Part shown: piece by piece, positions 1 to 5,305 of the stretch | Layout of the letters: each line of letters opens with the position of its first letter | Position numbering within the stretch: position 1 is the stretch's first letter | Assembly (NCBI GenBank): GCA_003219395.1 | Contig: QHOR01000016.1 | Coordinates: 1 to 5,807, forward strand | Direction of reading: 5' to 3' | Source of the DNA: Verrucomicrobiota bacterium | GTDB lineage: Bacteria; Verrucomicrobiota; Verrucomicrobiia; Chthoniobacterales; UBA10450 | Length of the DNA stretch: 5,807 nucleotides | Translations under genes and position numbers: made by a program | Notes under the pieces: model-generated | Told to the model about the DNA's origin: nothing | Databases searched by the model: none | What the model saw: only the letters and a program-made list of their open reading frames with translations

Positions 1-521
1 CAGACTCCGATCCAGCGCGGTATAAACCTGGAGCGATAGACCAGAAGGCCGAACGGAAAAAGCCACAGACCCCAAAACAGTTCATTGATCAACGTTCCTT
101 TGCTGTGCAGCCGGATAAAGAGCATGCCGAGCGCGTTGCGCTGTGTTTTATCGATAACACTCAAGAAGTCCGCGCCGCGAATTAGAAGATCGGCAGCGAT
201 ATTGTTCAACGTATCCAGAAAACCGACAGCAGCGGAAACCAGGACGAAGCTGAGCATCAGCAGTGCCCAGGGCTTGCTGACGCTGCTAAGCAAATTGTAA
301 AGCGCGACCCCCAGGCAGATGAAAATTACCGGCATCCAAAGATCGCCGATGATCCAAAGCTGAAACATGCTCTCATGATTTAGTATGTTCGCCGCTGTCG
401 CCGTGGCATCGCCGCGGACGATCAATTTGCTAGGCACATAGATCAGACTAAATGGCGCGACGAACACCATTGATGCGTAGATGGCGCCGGCGATACGGCC
501 GGCTTTCTTGGTTGGATGCAT
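1..521 (-). CDS. DUF4386 family integral membrane protein (3' end cut by window edge)
   Basis: My translation of the minus strand from the ATG at 521 stays open for 173 codons to the window edge, so the C-terminus is missing. The protein opens MHPTKKAGRIAGAIYA and has hydrophobic segments at about residues 10-30, 54-78, 84-105 and 145-162. The pattern of YVPSKLIVRGDATATAANIL (about 28-47), an LDTLNN segment (102-107) and FWGLWLFPFGLLVYRS (149-164) is what I know from DUF4386 proteins. These are uncharacterised multi-pass inner-membrane proteins of roughly 220-240 residues, so perhaps 50-60 residues are lost. A GGGAG ribosome-binding site lies 8-12 bases upstream. The gene follows the ABC permease on the same strand after 123 bases, so it may be the last gene of that operon or have its own promoter. 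The molecular function of the family is not known to me. Confidence 0.85.
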   Translation of the reverse strand, partial: MHPTKKAGRIAGAIYASMVFVAPFSLIYVPSKLIVRGDATATAANILNHESMFQLWIIGDLWMPVIFICLGVALYNLLSSVSKPWALLMLSFVLVSAAVGFLDTLNNIAADLLIRGADFLSVIDKTQRNALGMLFIRLHSKGTLINELFWGLWLFPFGLLVYRSRFIPRWIGV

Positions 522-574
522 GAGTTTCGCTCCCTAGTTAAGCACCTGTGTTCGTTAGGCGTACGTTGTAGTAG

Positions 575-593
575 GGCAGGCGCTCCGCCTGCC
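575..593. repeat. Perfect GC-rich hairpin between permease and DUF4386 genes
   Basis: An 8-bp perfect inverted repeat, GGCAGGCG and CGCCTGCC, surrounds a CTC loop. On the minus strand, the direction of the flanking genes, it is followed by CTACTACAACG rather than a T run, so it is not a standard intrinsic terminator. It could be an mRNA-stabilising or attenuating stem between two operon genes. It also resembles the GTAGGGCAGGC...GCCTGCC intergenic motif that I recall as dispersed in some Verrucomicrobiota genomes. That recollection cannot be checked here. Confidence 0.6.
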
Positions 594-644
594 GTTTTGC
601 AATTGGCAAGGGACGCGGAGTCCTGTCATCTCTCATCGTGACGA

Positions 645-1589
645 TCATATAGGGCCGCGGTAACGGCGGAGTCGTACTGCTACGACTACAAACACAGCAG
701 CGAACGCCAGCCCGATCCAAAGCCCGGGCGTAGCCAGGTATCTTCCGGGAGTGAGCTGAAGCAAAGAATCAATTGCAATGCCATGGTGTGGGTGGAACGC
801 GAAAGCTGTGTCGCCTGCCCCAAACACACGATCTTTCACCATCGACGCAAAATGCGAAGTATCGAACGCAAACTTCTCAAGAACGCCGATCGCGAGGAGT
901 GGTAACACCGCCCAGAGAAACGTCGCGCGTCGCGCCCACCCGGAAATCAGCAGTGCCCAGGCGTAGATCGGCGCGTGCCACAGCATGATTACAATCAGGC
1001 TGTAGAGCAGTATCACCGATTGTTGAAACAAATTGAAACGCGTCCACGTAGTCGCGGCTAGGCCGCTCGGCAGCAGGATCGCGCTGCTCCATAGCAACAT
1101 GAGGAACTGAACAAGAACGATAATACCGAAGACAGTCAGTGGCAGAATGATCAAGGGAACACTCACTTTCGAAAGCACGGTTGTGAGATCCGACACTGGA
1201 AGGGACTTCCAGAACAGAATGCTGCGGTCTCGGCGTTCGCCGTGCAGCGCATCGAGACAGTAGAATACGCCCACGATGAAAGCGGTGAGGATTAGCATCA
1301 TCGCGGCTATATCGTACGGTGCTCCGATTGCAGCTCGCTGGTGCGCCGCATCGAGCAAAAGCACAGCCTGCCTCCGCTGCGGCATACCAACCGTGCTAAT
1401 CAGGAAGCCGAACAACACGACCACAGCGACAATCAATGGCGCAACGTAAAGGGAACGGTTCTCCCACAACTCGCGTCGCACTGACCAATAGAGTGGCCGA
1501 ATCGTGACGCTGCTGTGGCTGTTAACGGCGGGGCTGTAGCCGGGATGGCTGACCCTGGTAGATTCAGGCGTATCCGGTGTGTTATTCAT
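645..1589 (-). CDS. ABC-2-type transporter permease subunit
   Basis: A 314-residue protein with a hydrophilic N-terminal tail of about 45 residues and roughly six membrane segments (about 48-68, 93-112, 143-166, 190-217, 222-239 and 289-307). This fits the transmembrane half of an ABC exporter of the ABC-2 class. After the second segment lies a cytoplasmic stretch, HGERRDRSILFWKSLPVS (116-133), typical of permeases encoded with YtrB-like ATPases and probably a coupling region. The start codon overlaps the ATPase stop as ATGA, which implies translational coupling. An AGGAG ribosome-binding site lies 7 bases before the ATG, which supports this start. The transporter presumably works as a dimer or as a pair of subunits with the ATPase at 1586-2482. 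The substrate cannot be read from the sequence; export of, or protection against, membrane-active compounds is the usual guess for this family. Confidence 0.9.
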   Translation of the reverse strand: MNNTPDTPESTRVSHPGYSPAVNSHSSVTIRPLYWSVRRELWENRSLYVAPLIVAVVVLFGFLISTVGMPQRRQAVLLLDAAHQRAAIGAPYDIAAMMLILTAFIVGVFYCLDALHGERRDRSILFWKSLPVSDLTTVLSKVSVPLIILPLTVFGIIVLVQFLMLLWSSAILLPSGLAATTWTRFNLFQQSVILLYSLIVIMLWHAPIYAWALLISGWARRATFLWAVLPLLAIGVLEKFAFDTSHFASMVKDRVFGAGDTAFAFHPHHGIAIDSLLQLTPGRYLATPGLWIGLAFAAVFVVVAVRLRRYRGPI

Positions 1590-2482
1590 TTGACTGCTCC
1601 TACTGGATCTACCTGCCGCGCCGGAGCCTCCGGCGAAGGCGGATTCATCACGGCTATGAACAAGTCGGCAATGCTGGGCCTGCGTACCTCACCAAGTGCA
1701 CTGAGTTGGTCGCGATCCACGTGATCGAATAACATAACGCTGCGGCCGAAAACGGAACGTTCGTGAATCGGCTTCAGCGCACGTGCCGCGGCGACATGCT
1801 CCGGCTTCACCATCACTTCCACATAACGCGACTCGAATTGTTCCATGCTGCACTCAAGCACGATCCGACCGCGATTGATGAACATAAGATCGGTAAGCAC
1901 GTCCTGGACCTCTTCCACCTGGTGGGTTGTTACGATGATGGTGCGGCTGTGATCGAAGTAATCGTTCAGCAACGACTCGTAGAATTGTTTGCGATAAAGG
2001 ATGTCCAAGCCAAGCGTGGGTTCGTCCAGCACCAGCAGTTTCGCGTCGATGGCCATGACCACCGCAAGGTGCAATTGAGCTACCATTCCCTTCGATAATT
2101 CTCTTACTCTGCTGGTGTGTTTGATGGTGGTTTTCGCCAGGAAAGTTTCCGCCTTGGCTCGATCGAATCGCGGATGCACCCCTGCGACGTACTCGAGCAG
2201 CTGTGTAACGCGAATCCAACGCGGCAGCACAGCTACGTCTGCTATGAATGAGACATCCCGCATCAACTCGTTGCGTTCGTTCCAAGGATCGCGTCCGAGC
2301 ACCCTTAACTCTCCCTGGTATGGCGTGAGGCCGAGAATCGCATTGAGGGCGGTGGTTTTGCCTGCGCCGTTGGGACCGACCAATCCCAGGATACGCCCTT
2401 CTTCAACGCTCAAATCGATTCCATCGAGTGCGACGGTTGTGCCGAACGTCTTGCGAAGGCCACGTGCTTCTATCGTTGCCAT
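1586..2482 (-). CDS. ABC transporter ATP-binding protein, YtrB-like
   Basis: A 298-residue cytoplasmic ATPase that energises the permease encoded directly downstream. Visible motifs in order: Walker A GPNGAGKT (36-43), ABC signature LSKGM (129-133), Walker B LLVLDEPT (149-156), D-loop GLD (158-160) and switch histidine H187 in TTHQVEEV. The signature departs from the canonical LSGGQ, and the usual Q-loop glutamine seems replaced in the stretch FIADVAVLP (79-87). Both variants are familiar in ABC-2 ATPases of GntR-linked operons. Residues beyond about 215 form a C-terminal extension with no catalytic motif and a Pro/Ala-rich tail. The gene starts 5 bases after the GntR stop. Its GGGGAG ribosome-binding site lies within the last regulator codons, about 12 bases before the ATG. 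The family is certain; the transported substrate is unknown. Confidence 0.95.
   Translation of the reverse strand: MATIEARGLRKTFGTTVALDGIDLSVEEGRILGLVGPNGAGKTTALNAILGLTPYQGELRVLGRDPWNERNELMRDVSFIADVAVLPRWIRVTQLLEYVAGVHPRFDRAKAETFLAKTTIKHTSRVRELSKGMVAQLHLAVVMAIDAKLLVLDEPTLGLDILYRKQFYESLLNDYFDHSRTIIVTTHQVEEVQDVLTDLMFINRGRIVLECSMEQFESRYVEVMVKPEHVAAARALKPIHERSVFGRSVMLFDHVDRDQLSALGEVRRPSIADLFIAVMNPPSPEAPARQVDPVGAVK
1597..1601 (-). promoter_or_regulatory. Ribosome-binding site of the ABC permease
   Basis: AGGAG on the minus strand, 7 bases before the permease ATG and inside the last codons of the ATPase gene. It fixes the permease start at 1589 despite the ATGA overlap. Confidence 0.7.
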
Positions 2483-2487
2483 GGGAT

Positions 2488-2868
2488 TCAGCGGCTCCCC
2501 TTTCTATTTGAATTGCGGGCTGCGGCATCGAGCAGTTCCTTTGGATCCAGTCCGAGCCGTTGAATCGTCGCGTGCACTCCGGGCCAATGTTCGGAAAGGA
2601 ATCTTTGCCGCTCGGCTTTGAGTAGCGACTTGTGCGCTCCCTCCCTGACGAACATCCCGAGACCTCGGCGCTTTTCGACTAATTCCTCGTCGACCAGTTC
2701 CTGGTAGGCTTTCAAAACTGTCAATGGGTTGACTCGATACTCGGCGGCAACGTTGCGAACCGAGGGCAGGGGATCGCCTTCTTTGAGCAGGCCGTCGAGT
2801 ATCATATGCACGACACGATCACGGAGCTGTCGGTAAATTGGCTGGTTGTCGTTCCATTCACGATTCAT
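2488..2868 (-). CDS. GntR-family transcriptional regulator, YtrA subfamily
   Basis: A 126-residue protein with an N-terminal winged helix-turn-helix (about residues 10-76). It carries the GntR hallmarks PIYRQLRDRVV (10-20), GDPLPSVRNVAAEYRVNPLTV (31-51, with the recognition helix from about 46) and the wing EKRRGLGMFV (65-74). Only a short helical tail of about 50 residues follows, not a large ligand-binding domain. This size, and the position directly ahead of an ABC ATPase, are diagnostic of the YtrA subfamily, whose members usually repress their own ABC operon. The ATG at 2868 is preceded by CTGGAG six bases upstream, which supports this start. About 70-90 bases upstream lies an inverted repeat on a promoter, the likely autoregulatory operator. 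The signal that releases repression is unknown; cell-wall-active antibiotics do so for Bacillus YtrA. Confidence 0.93.
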   Translation of the reverse strand: MNREWNDNQPIYRQLRDRVVHMILDGLLKEGDPLPSVRNVAAEYRVNPLTVLKAYQELVDEELVEKRRGLGMFVREGAHKSLLKAERQRFLSEHWPGVHATIQRLGLDPKELLDAAARNSNRKGSR

Positions 2869-2938
2869 CCTGTGCTCCAGATAATCCCTGTAGAAGCTTT
2901 GCCGCGCCCCCCGTCGATTTGATGGCTGAACCTCATTA

Positions 2939-2960
2939 GTGATATAGTTGACTATAACAC
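2939..2960. promoter_or_regulatory. Probable operator of the YtrA-type repressor
   Basis: A 22-bp near-perfect inverted repeat: half-sites GTGnTATAGT and ACTATAnCAC flank a TG centre, with one mismatched pair. The inner 14 bases (TATAGT, TG, ACTATA at 2943-2956) are a perfect dyad. It sits 71 bases ahead of the GntR start codon and overlaps the best promoter element, as expected for a dimeric repressor that blocks RNA polymerase. YtrA-type regulators are known to bind long symmetric AT-rich sites upstream of their own gene. Binding by this regulator is inferred. Confidence 0.7.
2951..2959 (-). promoter_or_regulatory. Extended -10 promoter of the GntR/ABC operon
   Basis: The minus strand reads TGTTATAGT: an extended -10 TG motif followed by TATAGT, which matches TATAAT at five of six positions. 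No good -35 hexamer is seen at 16-18 bases, which is tolerated with an extended -10. Transcription would start near 2943-2945 and leave a leader of about 75 bases before the regulator ATG. Confidence 0.5.
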
Positions 2961-2976
2961 CAGCTCACATGCAAGC

Positions 2977-2997
2977 TTTTTTTCAATGAATTTTTTT
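2977..2997 (-). promoter_or_regulatory. Twin A-tracts upstream of the operon promoter (UP-like)
   Basis: Two T7 runs on the plus strand (2977-2983 and 2991-2997), spaced 14 bases start to start, are A7 tracts on the minus coding strand, about 20-45 bases upstream of the -10. The position suits an UP element contacted by the RNA polymerase alpha subunit, or intrinsic curvature. The role is inferred from position and composition only. Confidence 0.35.
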
Positions 2998-3268
2998 GCG
3001 GCAGTTTTTATGCGACGGCAAATGGCCGTGCATCAGGACTTCCATCAGCCGCCGGTTCGTGATTCGTGCCTCGCTACCCACCGGACTGCTCATCGCCAGC
3101 GCGGCTGCTTCGCGAATGCTTTCAGATTTGCCTGCTAGGCAAGCAAGCCGAAAACCGCCGCACCCACGATAGCGCTACTGACCGCCATCAACGTAGGAAA
3201 ACCAATACCCGAACAGCGTCGTGAATGTCCACCAGGCTCATCTCGCCAGTACCTTGCGCGGCGAATAA
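2998..3268. other. Gene-free stretch between the GntR promoter and the NIPSNAP gene
   Basis: No intact, convincing reading frame is seen on either strand. Two small stems are visible: TTGCCT and AGGCAA around GCT (3128-3142), and a bulged stem TGCgACGGC with GCCGTGCA (3011-3032). Neither is followed by a T run on the strand where a terminator would be needed. The minus strand at 3135-3234 may hold the worn C-terminus of a small membrane protein, listed separately. Confidence 0.5.
3135..3234 (-). pseudogene. Possible remnant of a hydrophobic protein C-terminus
   Basis: The minus strand reads WWTFTTLF (3234-3211). After one extra G in a GGG run (3208-3210) it continues as IGFPTLMAVSSAIVGAAV and further hydrophobic residues, ending in LLA and a TAG at 3135-3137. 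The joined peptide looks like the last membrane helix of a protein, but it has no start, a TGA lies two codons upstream, and the frames differ. I cannot name a family. It could be coincidence in non-coding DNA. Confidence 0.2.
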
Positions 3269-3708
3269 TCAGTTAGATAAGGTGCGATCCTGGATTTCAC
3301 CGACGAGCGGCCCATTAACTTCGCCAGTCTCTTTCTTGATCTGAATCCATTCCGGATCGTGCAGGAATTTCCCCCAACCATCGGTCATCGTGTCCTTGTC
3401 AGGCCATTCCAAAGATAAACGAACTCGGTTCGATTCTCCGTTTGCGACTCCCACGTGGCAACTATCTTGAAGTCGTATTTTGCCATGATGCGCATGGCAT
3501 GATCTCGAAATCGGTCGTGAAACGCTTTCTTATTGCCGTTGAATATTTCGTAGATTCGTAGCTGATGAATTACCTTTGGTTGTTCGCCGGCACTCGCCAA
3601 TGAACCGACAATGACACTGACCGTCAGTATGACGATTGAAACAATAAGTTTTCTGTATTTCTGTGCTAGAGCACGAACAGTTGTTGCTTGGTAGAAGGTT
3701 GTGTTCAT
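3269..3708 (-). pseudogene. Secreted NIPSNAP-family protein gene, broken by a one-base frameshift
   Basis: Two overlapping minus-strand frames together give one NIPSNAP-like protein. The first frame (from the ATG at 3708) begins with a charged N-region and a signal peptide or anchor, hydrophobic from about residue 21 to 36 with a plausible cleavage after SLASA (residue 40). It continues through QLRIYEIFNGNKKAFHDRFR and a FKIVATWES segment to FVYL (residue 99). The second frame carries LEWPDKDTMTDGWGKF, LHDPEWIQIKKETG and NGPLV to the stop at 3269. Restoring one T in the TTT run (AAA at 3411-3413 on the plus strand) joins them into 146 residues. The LRIYE start, the HDPEW motif and the GPLV end are family hallmarks of this ferredoxin-like alpha/beta fold. 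NIPSNAP proteins have poorly defined functions. As given, translation would stop after 107 residues. It is either a recent pseudogene or a sequence error. Confidence 0.8.
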
Positions 3709-3942
3709 TTCATTGCTCAGTTGATCCTACTCTAATGAATTCGCTCCCGAAGCAAGTTGCGCAACCGTCGCTTACACCTTGATTGGCGCGTGGGCGAAAA
3801 CGCTTTCGCTCAATTTAAGGAGAGGCAACGACAGGGGCTGCAGTGTGCGCCTCGAGCCAGCGAGCCCAAGGTCAGCTCGGAATTGCGGCTGTAGATTTGC
3901 TTCGCGTACGTGGCGGTCTGCTGTTTAAGATCGGCAACTGAA
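3709..3942. other. Divergent intergenic region between NIPSNAP and HIT genes
   Basis: These 234 bases separate two divergently oriented genes and should hold both promoters, but I found no convincing -35/-10 pair for either. One clear stem lies at 3792-3811 (GGGCGAAA and TTTCGCTC around ACGC, with one G-T pair), followed by CAATTTAAGGAG. A 40-codon open stretch (3819-3941, plus) ends one base before the HIT ATG but has no family resemblance. Confidence 0.4.
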
Positions 3943-4457
3943 ATGGCGATAGAAGAATTTCCCAAGAAGGAATTGCAGACGCTCTGGGCGCCTTGGCGAG
4001 TGGAGTATTTCGAGAAAGAACCGCGCGAGCTGGACTTTCTTTCCGAGGCAGCACGGACGAGCGATGACGCTGCGCATTTCGTGATCACGCGACGTAAGAA
4101 CGGGTTCCTGATAATGAATCGGTATCCCTATGCGGTCGGTCATTTGATGGCAGTGCCATATCGCAAAACGGCGGAGCTTTCTGCTCTTGGAGATAATGAG
4201 ATTGTCGAACTGTGGAGCTTAGTCGCGCACGCTCAGGCGCTTTTACGCGCCGCGACAAAGGCGCAAGGGTTTAACATCGGATTGAACCTCGGAGAATGCG
4301 CAGGCGCAGGCGTGATTTGCACATTCACATTGTCCCGCGCTGGAGTGGTGACACGAACTTTATGCCGATTCTCTCGGGAACACGCGTCCTCAGTGAAGGC
4401 TTGCGCGCGCTTTATGACAAGTTGTTGGAAGCGCAGGCGAAGATTGAAGAATCGTGA
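3943..4457 (+). pseudogene. HIT-family nucleotide hydrolase/transferase gene with frameshift at the catalytic motif
   Basis: From the ATG at 3943 the frame encodes LWAPWRVEYF (14-23), NRYPYAVGHLMAVPYRK (59-75) and [17 protein letters not shown] (109-125). These are the standard landmarks of Ap4A-phosphorylase/Fhit-like HIT proteins, which hydrolyse or transfer nucleotidyl groups from dinucleoside polyphosphates or nucleotide conjugates. After codon 125 (ATT, 4315-4317) the homologous sequence continues in another frame from 4320: [16 protein letters not shown], then 29 more residues to the TGA at 4455-4457. The family motif is H-x-H-x-H and here only two histidines remain. A loss of 7 bases, encoding roughly Asp-His-Leu, would explain both the shift and the missing histidine and would restore about 173 residues, a normal length. 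The zinc-binding cysteines of some HIT proteins are absent. Unshifted translation runs on to 4488 as unrelated sequence, giving a protein without the catalytic site. Confidence 0.85.
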
Positions 4458-4537
4458 TCGCCAAGCGGTCGACAAATTGGATTTGTGACAAGCTCCCGGT
4501 TGATTCTTTACTCCTCACTCAACACTAATTACTCGAT

Positions 4538-5209
4538 ATGAATGGTTGGGTTGACGCGCCGCCGCCAAGAAGGGGATTAGGTTGTTTCGGGCGAGGCTGC
4601 CTGATTCTTGTTGTGTTTGCGACCGTGCTGGCGCTCGCTTGTATAGGAGGCATGTATTGGGGCTTCCAACGGCACTCGGCAATTATCCACGGCATTTATT
4701 GGCTGACCAAAGCGCAAGCCCTTGCTCAAAAGCCCGTGCCCATACCTGAGTTCGCCGCTTCAGATGCGCAAGTTCAATCAGTCTACGAGCGATGTGAGGA
4801 TTTCGAGCAAAAAGCTCATGCCGGTCAACCGGCCGAGCTCGAGCTGACAGCGGATGACACCAATACATTGATCGCCACAAAACCGGGCACGCGGGGGAAG
4901 ATGTTTGTTTCAATTGATGGAGATCGTCTGCGTTGCCAGTCGAGTGTGCCGCTGGGAGAAATTATGGGCAGGTCGGGTTATTACTTTAATGGCGACATCG
5001 TGGTGGAATTAAATAGCGAGGAATCGCTGGAAAACCCGCAATTGAACCGGATCACTGTAAACGGCGAGCCTGTCCCGGGCGATCTATTGAATTGGAAATA
5101 TCGATCGAAGCGATTGCGAGATTATGTCATCGATTACCGGAACAACTCGGGCGTAGGCACGATTGAGATCCGGGACGGCAAATTAATTCTGAAATCGCGT
5201 ACTGAGTAA
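4538..5209 (+). CDS. Membrane-anchored protein of unknown function
   Basis: A 223-residue protein. A short Pro/Arg/Gly-rich N-terminus (PPPRRGLGCFGRGC, about 8-21) leads into one membrane helix (about 20-43), so the remaining 180 residues probably face the periplasm as a single-pass anchored domain. That domain begins with a Pro-containing linker (KPVPIPEF) and a helical stretch (73-95). It continues with ELELTADDTNTLIA (100-113) and several likely beta strands (KMFVSIDGDRLRC, FNGDIVVELN, GTIEIRDGKLILKS). The LTADD-N-LI segment recalls anchored YpmS-like proteins, but only weakly. The start ATG has no clear Shine-Dalgarno sequence. The gene lies 80 bases after the HIT gene on the same strand. 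I do not recognise a defined function; similar short anchored proteins are common in soil Verrucomicrobiota as I recall. Confidence 0.8.
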   Translation: MNGWVDAPPPRRGLGCFGRGCLILVVFATVLALACIGGMYWGFQRHSAIIHGIYWLTKAQALAQKPVPIPEFAASDAQVQSVYERCEDFEQKAHAGQPAELELTADDTNTLIATKPGTRGKMFVSIDGDRLRCQSSVPLGEIMGRSGYYFNGDIVVELNSEESLENPQLNRITVNGEPVPGDLLNWKYRSKRLRDYVIDYRNNSGVGTIEIRDGKLILKSRTE

Positions 5210-5305
5210 AGCGACGTTTCGGTTGGGGCGGCCCAAAGCGGATGTGCTAGCTACATCGCACTAACATGTCCCGATGGTCCGCACGGTCCGACCACGCCAT
5301 TGAAA
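5210..5305. other. Convergent intergenic gap with a weak stem
   Basis: Two genes converge on these 96 bases. A short stem, GATGT and ACATC with one further G-T pair around a five-base loop, lies near 5240-5256, and GGTCCG is repeated directly near 5276-5289. No T run follows, so a bidirectional terminator is possible but not supported. Confidence 0.25.

Noticed and set aside
85..300. Plus-strand open frame of 71 codons
   Set aside because: It is antisense to the DUF4386 coding frame, which is open across the whole 521 bases and has recognisable family sequence.
538..720. Minus-strand frame overlapping the permease 3' end and the intergenic hairpin
   Set aside because: It overlaps the real permease in another frame and is partly the translation of the 575-593 repeat; the peptide is Arg/Pro-rich and featureless.
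1763..2621. Long plus-strand open frames at 1763-2098 and 2115-2621
   Set aside because: They lie opposite the ABC ATPase and the end of the GntR gene, whose minus-strand frames carry all family motifs. The plus-strand peptides show no domain features.
2948..2980. Plus-strand promoter starting from TTGACT inside the operator
   Set aside because: No acceptable -10 hexamer lies 16-18 bases downstream and no plus-strand gene follows.
3792..3811. Stem in the divergent region as an intrinsic terminator
   Set aside because: Only CAATTT follows on the plus strand and neither flanking gene ends here, since both start from this region.
3910..3942. GTG at 3910 as the HIT start, adding 11 residues
   Set aside because: HIT proteins of this type begin shortly before the LWAPWR motif; the ATG at 3943 gives a normal N-terminus and the extra residues look random.
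3810..4143. Minus-strand frames opposite the HIT N-terminus
   Set aside because: The plus-strand frame has strong HIT-family motifs through this region, so these are shadows. The stretch KQQTATYAKQIYSRNSELT looks protein-like but is not supported further.
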